Shown in pieces: positions 1 through 12,700 of a stretch of 64,000 nucleotides of DNA; position 1 is the first letter of the stretch; each line of letters begins with the position of its first letter. Location: NCBI RefSeq assembly GCF_000524195.1, contig NW_020170398.1, positions 1,002,853 through 1,066,852 of the forward strand. Reading direction: 5' to 3'. Both the position numbers and the translations under genes were made by a program. This DNA is from Echinococcus granulosus. Its lineage: Eukaryota; Platyhelminthes; Cestoda; Cyclophyllidea; Taeniidae. Under the pieces are notes generated by a model. That model worked only from the letters and a program-made list of their open reading frames with translations. It was not told the DNA's origin and made no database searches.

Positions 1-1430
1 AGGATTTCAACACTTGAAAACACCTTAATGTGTTTTAAGATAGAAATGAAAAAAAAAAAACTTTTGGCAGCGTTTGCTTTGGAGGGACAAAAGTTAAAAA
101 TATTCAAGTAAAAGGGCTAATTAGTTAGAGAGGATATTAAAAAGGGAAATCGCTCAGGTAAGCGGTGACATTTTAGAGCACTTAGTGGCCTACTTAAAAT
201 GATGCAAATGAGCCGCCACGGTCTTGAAACAAAAAGATCTAATTAATTTCTGCAAAAAGGATAAAATGGGTGCTCTAATGGGGTTTTAAAAGTGTCTTAG
301 GGGAAAAAGCATGCAAAAGCAGAATAAATCTGTCGGGAACGAGAGAAAGTAGTTTAGGTGTCCCGGTGCTCTCATTGTTAAAGTCAATTCACCTGAAACA
401 AACAAAACTGAATGAGTCTTTCTTTTTCTCCCATGTTATCTGTATATTTTAGGATTTGACCTCTAGTTGAGGTTGAAGCGGCTTTTTGTTTTACCAACAA
501 GAAAATGAGAGACCTAATGGGTGAAAAATGGACTTTTAATTCTCTCCTTCCCCTTCCGCACTGAGGTGGAGTGCTTGGGCCTACATTTCTAATGCATCAC
601 CTCTCTCGTCGTGTTATTGTAAGAGGGAATCGCTGCTCGCTCGGCCAGAACCTCCGCATAGATTCTAATTCGGTGGCCAAGCAAATCATGCAGCATGCAC
701 AAATGTAAAGCGGGGAAGTAAAGAGAACAAATTTCACTGGGCCAGATTTGTTTACTAGCTTTAATTAACAACCGCTTCTCTCAAAAATTCTGGGGCAACA
801 TCTAAAATTTCTCATCAAAAAGAAGTACATAGATGGTTTAAGGATATCATCCAGCATAAGGAAGATATTTCACCTCCTTCTTCTTATTTTTGCTAAATAA
901 GGCTTGAAGAAAAGCTAATACTGTAAAAAATTAGCGTGTCAGTTGCTCAACTACTTGAAATGGGACAAAGACGCAAATGACAAGTGCCATTTTAAAAAAT
1001 CATCCTCCCTTCTCAATTCTCTTCTGCCTGTAGAAATCAGTTAGACGTATTGCGGTAAAATTAAAACATCAAAGATGATGTCGAAATTCATAACGCTTTG
1101 CTAAGTTCATTTAAATAACTTTGCTCCCAATACGAATCAAATAAAAGTTGCCATATTCTTGCCTGCATAAGAAATAAGCCATTTGTTCTCCTAATTAATT
1201 AATTTTGGAACCGATCTCAGTAGAAGTGCACAAATCAAAGTTGCTTCGAAATTCCACCGTCCTTAAACAAATCAAGTAAATATTCCTAAATCCTGATGGG
1301 GTTTTGTGCCTTCGTACCAATTAAATACACATTCATAAAAATCCTTACTTGTAGCTACTTTTTAGGGCTTCACGAAGTTCAGTTAAGCAGTCACATTTCA
1401 GTAGTCCATTTGGGAAAAGACTGTAATGCG

Positions 1431-1520
1431 ACGGTTGTCTAACTTTCAGATTTGGTGAAGAGCCACTTTTAATTGGACCACTGTACCGTAGTGGGTGAGC
1501 TGGTCTTCGAGCCAGAAAAG
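1431..1520 (+). repeat. Dispersed repeat, copy 1
   Basis: This roughly 90-base block aligns by eye with 2122-2212. Shared landmarks in order are a GGTTG start, a block ending CCACTTTT, a GTACC, then a GCTGG...GCCA block. Similarity is around 70% by hand. It has no coding potential that I can see, and the family is not recognised. Confidence 0.5.
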
Positions 1521-2121
1521 GGTTGAAGATGACTTGTACCTTCGGTAACTACCCAGTTTCCTGTCCTGTTTAAAGGCTATTAACAACTGAAGCAACACTA
1601 GCCTTGAATTAACTGAAAGTTCTGTTACAACTTTCCCTACCATACCTGCAAATAGCTGTCAACAAAGCGAACTCGTGATATCGCCTCCACTAGCTGGATA
1701 GAGCCCGGGTGGATATTGGCTGGGTAGCTCCAAAGTGGGAACAATGTGACAATGAGGAACAGAAGCAAAACTTTTCCCCCATGGCTCTTGATTTAATCCC
1801 ACCCTTTCTTACACAAATCCGATTTTAGTCCAGTGGTCCTACATCTATCCATGGGCAGGCATGATGGCCGGCACAATTTCCCCTTCTCTGAATTCCACCT
1901 CTCAAGTCGAACGAAACTCCGGATCTACTTAAATTTCCAAGATGGATCAATGGTGTTGAGATTAAGTATCTCCTCAGTTGCACAGAAATTTGATGACCGG
2001 CACGGCCGGTTCATGGGTGTTTCCCTAGAGCACCGACTACGTTGTAATGGCTGAAGCGAGAGGTGTACCAGTAGGAGCGTCGGGGACTACGCTCAGAAGA
2101 GGAGAGGGGTCATGAAATACG

Positions 2122-2212
2122 ATGGTTGCTTAACGCTTGGGTTTGTTAAAGAACCACTTTTCAATTGCCCATTGTACCACACCGGATAGGCTGGCCTTTG
2201 GGCCAAGCCAGC
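2122..2212 (+). repeat. Dispersed repeat, copy 2
   Basis: Second copy of the block at 1431-1520, with the same order of landmarks (GGTTG, CCACTTTT, GTACC, GCTGG, GGGCCAAGCCAG). Its 3' half also matches 45591-45600, which carries the same GGGCCAAGCCAG word. A weaker match may continue into 2213-2240, where GTCTCAG is shared with the copy near 45.6 kb. Confidence 0.5.
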
Positions 2213-5200
2213 AATCCTAGGAAGTCTCAGGGCACTACAAGACCATCTAGTCGGGGATATCTCGGATTATAGTTGACTGGAGACTGATGAAGGCGCGAGT
2301 TGACTGCAGCCTTATAAACTCATAGCATTTGATTGGTCTTTACACTTCACGAATTAGAAGTGAGTGAAAGAGTGGCCCATTTGAGAAATTCATACGAGAT
2401 GTGTTTAAAAAGCTTAAACAATGTGTAAATGCATTTATAATAAATGACTCATTAGGCGTTTGAATTTATCAGCATCTTGGTTTCTGCAAGTTAATTGAAT
2501 AAATGCATCAGAGGTGAATGATTAGTAAATGGCCGTGAATGTCGTCAACCCTAAATGAATTTCCTACTTTGATTTTCTGGACAATTCCTTCCTCACTATT
2601 GACTACCAAGCAGCACATTCAAAGAGACTTTAAGACCCCATGTGATTACTCTGACATCAAGGTCAATCGGGAATGTAACCCCTATTGCCTCCAGCACCCA
2701 CCTAGCAAAGGCGTGTTTCCGATCCGTCGGCCATTAAGATCACCCTGCTGAAGGCTTTGGCGTTTGTATATTTTGCTCATGAACTCGGCAGATGGGAGCT
2801 CACATGCACATACATAATATGGATAAATTACTAGGTAGAGGTATCTGAAGTGGACTTATTTACTTGTTTATTTATTGGCATAAATGTATTGCCTCAATCA
2901 TTTCTTCAACTCTTAGTTTCGGTAACGAGACAGTGAGGAGCTCCGCCATTGTACAACCATTAGGCGGCCTGGCATCCGGACCCTGTCAGTAGCCTCAAGT
3001 ACTACTGTAGGCTGATAGTACTTATTCTGTTCGAGTATTACGCCTTCTCTAGTCTCCAGAAAACTCTTGGATTGCTACACAATGGTACAGGAAAGAAGGA
3101 TATTTATTGAAGAACCAGGCGAATGGAAGGAGATATTAAGGATAAAACATTAATGAAAATTCGTAGTTGTCCATATAGTCAGCCTCTGGCCAGAGAAATG
3201 GCTCACCTCATTTCGGCCCACTTGATGAAAAACACTGTTGGCACCTCATTTGGCTCTTGACCAACTTAACCACTCCAAATGATTCTCCAGAGGGGAGCGA
3301 GCAGCCACGACAACATCCGCTTTAATGATAAAATTTTACAACACCATTTTGGATGCAGATAAGGAGGAGGTCTGATTTAGCCGTCAAGTAGCGTGAGGAA
3401 ATTTTACCTCTCGGGTGACTGGAGGGCACACGGCCAAGAATACTCAGTTGACTGCGGTTACTTGCGGAGTCTTGGATACCACCCTCTCGGATCCTGCCTC
3501 CAATAACTTGGCACTGTGAGCTTGTATTCTGAGGAAATGCTAAAGTGTGCTGCAATAAATATCAAAAGAATCTTCTAGGTAGTGTTTTACGCAAAAAAAT
3601 AAAAATGCAAATTTTGGGTTCATTTCGTTCAATTTCTCGAGTAAGTTTTAAATATTGAGTAGGTTTTTAATTTTGCACGCCAGCCTCTTTTCTAAATATA
3701 AGGCTTGGGACTTGACATTTAAATTTTACTGGATAATCTCAAAATACTAATCAAAATATTTTTTGTTTTTGCTGACAAGTCTTTTGCAGGAATTATTTGC
3801 TCTAGTAAAATAAGTAAATAGTCCGGCTAAAGATGACACTTTAAAGTCCCGGTGTCACAAGTGTCCCATTCCGCTATTTGCAAACAATTTTAAGACCTTT
3901 TAATTTTGCAGACATGACTAAGAATAAATCCGTTGAGGTAACTTTTTACTCACCCTCTTGCACTTCAAGCAAGTGTTTTTACTCCGCATTTTGAAGTGCA
4001 AACTGCCTTCCTACTTTTTTACTAAAGTCTTGTGAATCTCTTGGAAAGCATCCATTTAGACTTACCAAAACAAGTCCATATGCCCTCATCTTCGCTTGCT
4101 CCTATGCCCTTTAGTAAAAATTAGGCTTAATATTCGTCATTGCTGTCATTATGATACTCCGTGGTACCGATGGCAACCGAATGAATGGTCTGGCAGTCAA
4201 GTTGACTGGACTTGGATTTTCGCCAATTGCAGCTAGTGAATCTTTGACATGTTGCTCATCTAATCGACGGAGGAAGGAAAAGAGGTTTGGTAAGTGTTCT
4301 GTACCACTATATATTTATGTGAGTACAACAGCAATCGGGATCTGCACCGGTGGAATCAGGGGACGAGGATTTCAGCATAAACCTATTTTTTAGCAAATAA
4401 TCCTGATTCCACAACTGTGTTTGCTGTAGTCAAGCTAACAAAAATTAGGCACCTATCACAGTGTTAAGAAGATGAAACAAGCAAGACTAACACTTAAAAG
4501 TGTCTTTAATACAATTAAATCTTGCGCCTATCATTTGTGAAGTTGGTTTTCTAAAGGAAAAGCGCTTATTTCAGTCTATCACTGTCAAAATATTCCGCGC
4601 AAGCGATGTTAGGAATTTTTACCATTCGACAAGCTGTATAGTTTGAATGCTTCGTAGGAAAACAATACAGCTACTGCTGGAACATGATTTGGGCTATTTG
4701 GTTATTGTGCATTCAGTAGTTCAGGAGATATAACCTCCCGAGCAACGGCCTTGACGCCGATAATGAATGGTTCAGGGTTTCACTGTTCCCTCTGTGCGTA
4801 TCCAGTCACCATTCCATCAGCTGTTATCAACCTACCAGCACTTCGATGCATTCAACAGTTTCCAAAAGTGGTGAAAGCGACAAGCGACTCGCCCCAACAA
4901 AATGACAGCTCTGACTTCGTTGGCTTAACACGTTGTCCAAACGTCACAGAAGAGGAGGAGCCAACAGATTTTTACAATGATTCACGTCAATTTTTGACCA
5001 CTAGGGCTTAATGTAAAGCCCGATTTAGAGTATTCGAAAACGTCCATAATGAAGCCAAGTTGTACGCACTTTCCAGATAGACGGATCAAGGTGGCAGTGA
5101 GAAGTGAATGCCAGTTTAGCATCCATAAAGCTACACCGCATTATTCTCAATATTAAATATCACTGCTTTTGGACTCACATTCCTACAATTATCATGCGGA

Positions 5201-6821
5201 TTATGCACGAGGTTGCATCAAGTCGAGTTCCAGAAGAGATAAGATCTTCCATACGGATGTTTTATTAACAAGCCATAGGAGTAAGGTGACGGGACGACGT
5301 GTCCGTGCTTGCTCTCTTACTCACCACAGGAAACGAGGAGTAGTTTCGTCCTAGCGAGATTATGGTAGTTTGAATGACCCATTTGTCTGCACAGTTAATG
5401 GCTAAAGGCCCCGCGTTGGTACTGGACAGTCAGGCAAAATAGATGAGGGTGGGTTTTGAGACGGAGGTGGGTAGAGAATTAAACATAGGATAGGGTTCCC
5501 TTACATCTCCACGATGATGTTGGGGAACTCGTACAATGCGGTTAGGTATGCGTAACTCTGAATCCATCAAAAGGGCCAAAGTCTACCACCGAAGTTCGGA
5601 TTAAATGACCTGTGGTCCTGAGAAGAAACCATTGTGTGATCCTCCATGTTCAAAAAGCCAAGTGCGTTTCCATGCCCCAAGGAGGTGAATAATTAAAGAG
5701 GGAGAAAAGGTGTCACAAAAGGTAATCAAATAGTCAGAAAAGATTTGGGTTATTTTTTAACCAACTTGGATATTTCGCTTCACTTAAAGAAGGATACACA
5801 TGGACATCTACTCCTTTCGAGTTTGTCACTAGTAAAGACGGTGAAGCAGTGACTTTTGTACCTGTAGACAAGTAAAAGGATAATGTTAACAATAAGACAC
5901 TCCTTTTACGGTTATTTTTTGCTAAAATGTCATTCATGACCCATTATTTGTGGTCGGAGAAAGTGATGCGGCTGTGCACTTTGCGCATCTTTTAAGGTAA
6001 AAGCAAATGCTTCCTTGCACGACCTCTTTTATTATTCTTTCCCACACTTCCTAAAGATGCTCTCTTAGAATTATGCATGCTTCTTGTGGCAAATAACCAG
6101 GTAATGCATACTGGAGGTACCTACAACCCCTCCTTGGAATTGCCCCTTTTCGCACCCAATTCGTGACTATTCTTTAACGTGTCAAACCCCGTGCTCCCGT
6201 TTGTTTTCCTTTGATTGTCCTTATAACTGTCAACAAGCTAGGGCAATTAATATCACCATAGGTTTGAGAAAATTAAATCACCCTACATTTTCAACACACA
6301 TATCGCCAATGCTGACGCCCATATTGAAGTCCTTAACTTCTGTTCATTCTGATTGAGCCCAAGAAGGCCCAACTCGTTAACGAATTCAAGGTTGATGAAA
6401 CTTACTACCTTAAAAGGTCAGGCAAACTTTTTAAATGACTCTCCAGTAGCAAGATGGGGTGAAAATCCATTGGAGAAGTGGAGGCGGATTCGTCAGATGA
6501 AGTGAGGCAGTATCTTTCTCTCTTTTCAAAGCCTAGAAAGAGATATATTCACGAGTAAGTTTTTTTAGCCATTAAAACGCAAGAGGCATTTTACACTCTC
6601 CTCTATTCTGCCATTCAGACTGTGAACAATCTGAAGTGTAAGATGCATTTTATAAAGTCCATCAAAGAATAAAGTGGTGAAATGGTGCTCTTTGAAGGTT
6701 TTTGTCTCCTATTATTGCATGGCATTCAATACTCAAAGCCCGTTTATTTGATTTTACTACAACTTTTCCCTTACACTTGGTGATGATGCAAATTATTTGT
6801 TTCATTACTTACGTTAAGCAG

Positions 6822-6905
6822 TACTGCAAGCTGTTCCCCACGCCTCAGGCACTACTTCTCTTCACCACTGTCTACACCCTGTTTACCGCCGATGCCGAGA
6901 ACAAG
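6822..6905 (+). other. Possible isolated coding exon, 28 codons
   Basis: An acceptor-like TTAAGCAG is followed by 28 open codons reading YCKLFPTPQALL... to ...FTADAENK, then AAG|GTGCGT as a possible donor. Codon use is more GC-rich than the surroundings, and the segment includes a hydrophobic run (ALLLFTTVYTLF). I do not recognise the protein and could not connect it in phase to another exon. It may be a real exon of a long-intron gene or chance. Confidence 0.22.
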
Positions 6906-9719
6906 GTGCGTAGTCCGTCGCTGGTCGTGCAAGGCTTTTAGTGATTTGTGGCCAAAATGACATTAGTTGAACTATTTTGGTCGGTGCGTTTCACTATCCC
7001 ACCTTCTCCAATTGTAATGCAGCCAGTTTGACCACAAGTTCCAAAGTAAAATTAAAAGCCCTGCCTCTGGGGTCACATCCATCACCCCAGTGGATGTGAG
7101 TGTTTTTTTATAAGAGGTGCGTGATGATGAGCACCAAGCGGGCAACGTACAGATGGTCTGAGGGTTTGTGATGCCTCGTAGGGCAATGTAAATAGCTGCA
7201 CGCATTAAGAGGCTATAAGTAGGCTTTGCAGCAGGCTGTAAACGAAAACCACACAAACTGGGACCTTTTTGCCCGAAGAACTAAATAACTCATTGCAAAA
7301 TTATTGTTCGTGCTTACCGGCAATCCGATTTGTGGAGAACCACATTCATCTCTGTTGACCTTCTTTTGCTGGGATTGGTTCTAATCCAAATAATGGCGTA
7401 ATTTGCATTAACTCTCTTTTGATTACCTCCATTGGGCGGATATTAGTTGCGGTTTTACTATCTTTACTGTCTGGTAGGCGCCACCGCCCATATTCTTGTA
7501 TTCAGGAACGCAAAGCGCGGGCAGAAACAGCCTATTATATACTTGTGTTTATGTTTCTTTGCTGTCCGAAAGTAGACAACTTGGTTAAGCTCTATCATAC
7601 CTCTTTCCACCCCTTCCACTTATTCCTGTGCACCGAGACGAAGATTAGACTCAATTGCTCCTGTCACATTTATTAAAACCATGTCCGAAACATCCTCAGA
7701 TCTTTTGGCAAGGCAATTTGAAAGACATCGAAGCTCTTTCAAGTGTAACTAATTTTAATCCCATTTTAATAGCCTGCACTTTGTAATGTTTTCTTCTGCT
7801 TCTCCATTTTACCTCCCGTTTCAGATCCTTGGATTAGGAGCACTGATGATGCCAGATTTTGGATGACTTTTTATAGAGGAATCAGAGTTTTTCTTCCTCT
7901 TTCTCTCTCTCTTCCTCCTTCTCTTGGAGAGGTTACACCTTCATGGCGACGGAGTTGGTCCAACCTGCCAATGAGTCGCTATAATTCAGCCTAATTTTGA
8001 ATCTGTTAGTGCTCACTCACCACTGGAATTGTTAACTGAACAACTTCTTATAACTTAGACACATATGCAGTTTCTTACAAAACAGAGGAACCGCCCCTCA
8101 GATTTGCACCTTTTAGCATTTCCTTGGAATCAAATATCGCATCGATGCCAAAATGGAACGGAATTTACCAACGGAAATAGTTGCAGATGTGTTGGACCAA
8201 GGTCTCAAATAAGAGGATGTAAGATCTTACGTGTTCACATTCGAAGCGATATAAATTTTCATGCACCAGTTTCAATCAGTATGATCACCCAAAAACGCAA
8301 AAATCTGCCATTGTAGGGTGCAGGAGTGCAAAGCTCTCCTCTTTCATTGACATTCAGATGACCCAACAGCATGATGGTATTTCTTTTGAAAAAACATGTA
8401 GTGAATTTCTCGCCTTAAATGACAGTTGATATCCACAGAAATGACATTTTTTGGGGATCCTACGGGTTTCCTTTTCCAGCCACACAATCTCCTCTCTGAT
8501 TGGTTGACATTTAAGAGTACTGATATTCACAGTAAGGCCACAGCCAATTAAAACCCTATAAATGGGAATCCTCTCCCAGTGTCTCAAGCACTCCGGCCAC
8601 CAACGTCGAGACAAAGTATTACGTCCTGGTTGGTCATGCTTTTCAACATTACAAACTCCAAATTCCGAAGTCTTCGCCATTTGTTTACCCTGGCTCGGAT
8701 CTCCAGAGTGTCCATGCTCATAGTGTCATATATCGCCTAGAAAAAAACTCTTCCATGTTTTTTTGATACCTTAAGGAGTTATTTTAATAATTGTCCTTTA
8801 CTTTATTTTTATGTTAGGGGAAAAATCCTGAACTTGGTAGGAAGGAGTCTACTGTGACTAGCAAAGGATAAGAAGGGGAATATCAAATGTAGGTTGCCAA
8901 ATATTTTTACCCTTAGCCAAGCTTGTCTCGTAAAAACACTAGTTGTAGAGCGTTGATTTGCCTTTAAGAAGTTCAAATCCGGAGTCAGCAAGGCGAATAC
9001 AGCTGCGGATTACCAACATTGGAGCCAAGTGTCCATGCATCTTGGTGATGGACCGATGGATAACCTTCGATTCTCTTTCATTGGCTCTTTCCCAAATCTT
9101 AAAAATATACAGATAAAATGACTTTTATGTTTTACAAACTATTCACGATCTACTTAGATAACGGCTTATGTCGGACAATCCGTGATCGAGTGTGAGTAAA
9201 AATAAAATCCTAACCGTAAGACTCTGGTTATTGTGGCATGAAAAGGAAAATAAGGCAGAGGTTCAGTCAGGGAACATAAAAATATCCTAAAATTGGATAT
9301 GAGCATCCTCAAATTGCATATTTCATTCAAATATTATTTTGCAGTGTGTGGAAAGTTTGATTGACTCACGTGTCAAGCGTTGTCTAGCGGCCCTTAAACC
9401 TATTCTAAGGACGTCTTCGGAAACAATTTGTCTTTAAAAAAGATGTCGTATGAAAAACCTCAAAGTCATCATTTTTGCATCACTCCAAAGCTGTCAGCTT
9501 AATAAAATTTAGAAGAAATAAAGGCTTTTAAGCATTGCGCTGAACCAGTATACAATTAAGCGATTACTGCTGTCTGATTTAGAGACCTTTGAATTTCTTC
9601 ACATTATCTACCACGTGCGTCTCAGTAAAGCATTCACCTTCGCGGGCCCCAGGGCGGTCACATTTGTAGTTACCATTTTATTCTGCCCGTATTAATTTTA
9701 TGACCTTCTTTCACTTCAG
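6906..9719. other. Spacer or long intron
   Basis: AT-rich sequence with a pyrimidine-rich tract near 7890-7927 (TC-rich) and no gene I can support. A 108-codon minus-strand ORF (8354-8680) begins with ATG and contains a CxxC (CHFCG), but nothing else supports it. A weak tRNA-arm-like stretch lies at 8950-8983, too short between its arms for an intact tRNA. Confidence 0.4.
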
Positions 9720-9754
9720 TTTATGGAACCTGGCGTACAAAATTGATGACAGCG
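9720..9754 (+). other. Possible short coding exon, 35 bases
   Basis: A good pyrimidine-rich acceptor (CTTCTTTCACTTCAG) precedes 35 bases ending in GCG|GTGAGC. In one frame it reads LWNLAYKIDDS. The splice signals are better than most of this region, but the exon is too short to identify and does not join in phase to the candidate at 6822-6905. Confidence 0.2.
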
Positions 9755-12700
9755 GTGAGCCAACGTGGTCCAAATGTACATACCATCCTGGCTCAGTCGC
9801 TCCCACAGAAAGAAGACATTTGCTAGAGTAGTTTATTTTAAAAGAACAAAAATACCGTTGACGTTTGATATGCACTTTAATTTTGAGTTCTGCCCTACGG
9901 CTTTTATAGCAAAGAAAGAGAAATGGGAATTCAGTTATTCAGAATCTACCTGTCAAAACCGCTTACTGTGTCTTAGTCCACAGACATGGAACCCTCCTCT
10001 TCAAGTTGCCCTTGGACAAGTGCTTATACGGGAAGCGATTCGCACCTAATAGAAGCTTGCTAAAGAATATAGATAAGCAATTGGGATTACGTTCCAAAGT
10101 AGCCTCTTTCCAGCGCAGTTCATTAAGCATGGAATCAGGAATCAGACATCATAAGTAAAATCAAATCACTTTTCCCCCTACAAGTTGCCAAACATAGTGA
10201 AGTCGCGGATCAAGTAAAAAGCATGGCAAAGAAAATTTGGTGACAAGAACGTCATTACGTTCCGAGTCTGTTAGAGTCGCAAAATGGCGAAGTGGTGGGG
10301 TGGATCACACAGCCTAGTGCCACACAGAAGAGTTGGGTGGCTCTTAGCGCGGCCCAAAGCTTATGCCGCTGAATAGTGACACAGTCTGTACAAATTGAGG
10401 TGCTTGCATAATGATAACTCAACCCATCAAATCACAGCGTAGCCTAACTCCTCTCTTGAACTTCGCCTTTGGAGCTACCCTTGGTCCGTGTTCTGCGTCG
10501 GTCAACAGAGTAGGCGAGGTGGCTTAAAAATTACCCGTAATTTAGTAATCGAGGTCATAAAATGTTCTTGTTTGTGAAAAGCTATTTGATCCCTTCGTCA
10601 CTGATGCGTCATGGAAACTCCATTGTACAAAGAGCTGCTTTCTGTCTCTGAACTGTCTCGAAAAAGTAAGTGTGTCAAAGAGGTAATCTGTTTACTTGAT
10701 GTGACAATGCCATGTTTCACCTGTCTGCATAAATAGACGCTTCTTAGGTAACAATCTATCAATAAAGGCGGATCCATTGACTAAGGAAAAAATATTGCCA
10801 ATCCCCAAGAGGCACATTAATGCGACCCTTTGCGAAACTTGGCTATGCCGCATAATCTCCTTTTCACGCACTACTCTCTAACTGGATCAAGTAAGTCTAC
10901 ACTATAAAAATTTTGAAAATGAAGGCAAATAAAACGCTGTTAGTTTTCCTCAAAATATTTCATGTAAAGAAACTGCAAAATCTAGGTAAATGCATTAGCG
11001 TTCCACATCGCATGACTCGGCGGAGAAGCAAAAGCTTAAATCAAACTTTTGGGAAGCTGTCAGCTTTAATGAAAACTGGAAAATAATCAGTTTACAAGAC
11101 TTTTATCTTGGATTAACACTGTAGTTTCAAAGCTTGGCTTTTTATTTCACTAACCATGTGAACGAGGGCATAGGGCGCTACATACGGAGGGATATCCAAT
11201 CTAACTGTTAGTAATGCTTGCCAAACATTCGCTACTGCTTGGGATGGTTGAGTCTGTGAAGACTCCTAACAGAAGGATGCAGCACCGCATCTGCCTTTGT
11301 CAGTTGTCCTAATATCGTATTCTGCAAGAAAGCTATTGAAAACTGCATTAGTAATGGACCTGAAACATTGGGAACAATCAATGGGGAAGCCATCCTCGGT
11401 GCTCATATGAAGAAGCTAATTGGGTGGATAGGTGATACCTCCTTCACAGAAGGAAACATGCTCCAAATATCAGATGGCGGAATGGTGCGATGACTTCTGA
11501 TAACCTGTAGAGACTAGCGAAATGCGTCGCATTGTTTATTTTGCTTTGTAAAGCATCGATGTGCCCCAGTCTAGCTGCATGGTACTTCCTTCGTAATCTC
11601 CATTATTGTCCTCTTACTAGGAACTCCCATATCAGCAGTGGCAATTACATTTGATGGATGTGATTTAGGCCTCTCCAATTTATGATTGAAGTTTGACTCG
11701 ACTTCAGAGGGGTGGATGCTTTTTGCCATAATTGTTGTATAAGCGTTGGGTAAGGTGGAATAGTGGAACGTCCTATAAAGAAGTGTTTTAACAAAGGTCA
11801 TTCTGAGGATAAATCACTAAAACCTTGCCACGTCAAGTAAGAGAAAGCAGACTCTCTATTCTTGGCAGTGATAATGGACTACTTGTAGTCAGTGGTTAAA
11901 GGGTCTTCGAATTACAATGATGTTTCATGTGAATAATAAGAAAGTGGATCTGCCTCTGCACAGTCTAGCAAGAAGAGTTGTGATGAGGCCACGCGCGAAG
12001 TCTCGTGTCACGAAAATGACAGATAACGAATGGCATCAAAGACAGTTCGACTGGCATGTGTTCCCATCATAAAATGAACTGCAAACAGCTATCAAATGTG
12101 TAAAGTTAGGATAAATTATTTGGGTTTTTATACACTATAAGCTAAATTGTTGTTAATACTTCAAAAGCGACATGGAGAGACACGTCTGCAAGTAGATTTG
12201 TCCATTTTTTGCGCAGTCATCCATATTGTCCACCATGCATTCTTAAATAAAAAGTGAAAATGAAACAGGCAGAGCGATTAAAAGTGCCATGTTGGTTGCA
12301 CCAACACTCCACTTTTGGAAAAAGTATTTCACAAAGATTAGTTCTGAATGATTTGAAAAGGGGATGCTCAAAGCATGGGAGGGTAAAAAACGCATGATTT
12401 AAAATTTTGAGTCTTGACTGTAGTCAATCACATAGAGTGAGCAGCAGGCAATTACGTGTTGGCATACCAGACTTTCATTCGAAACAGACGCTGCTGCGTG
12501 AACTCGCTTCCTGAAGAAGGTGGGATTTTCACTCCTCTCGTGACTGCTGTTGAAGTGCGCTCGAACCGAGGCCATAAATTGGGACTGAGGACGGCCGCTC
12601 AACAGTGAGGGAGGACAAGCAGGTGGACGAGCAAGCAAGCGAGTGATGGTGAGCTGATGTGGTGGATTGTGCTGCTGCGTTGACTCCTCCTTATGTGTGT

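Larger units (their letters stand above)
1..6821. other. AT-rich spacer without a recognisable gene
   Basis: No segment here gave a protein I recognise, and open stretches are short, with mixed composition and no consistent splice frame. It contains two copies of a diverged dispersed repeat (1431-1520 and 2122-2212, listed separately). I saw no rRNA, no convincing tRNA cloverleaf and no long terminal repeats. A short or fast-evolving exon could easily be missed by eye. Confidence 0.5.

Noticed and set aside
7825..7866. Terminal exon reading ILGLGALMMPDFG after CCCGTTTCAG
   Set aside because: Good acceptor, but only 13 codons, no partner exon in phase and no recognisable protein.
8354..8680. 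108-codon minus-strand ORF with a CHFCG motif
   Set aside because: Starts with ATG but has no second CxxC, no recognised domain and no supporting context; ORFs of this size occur by chance here.
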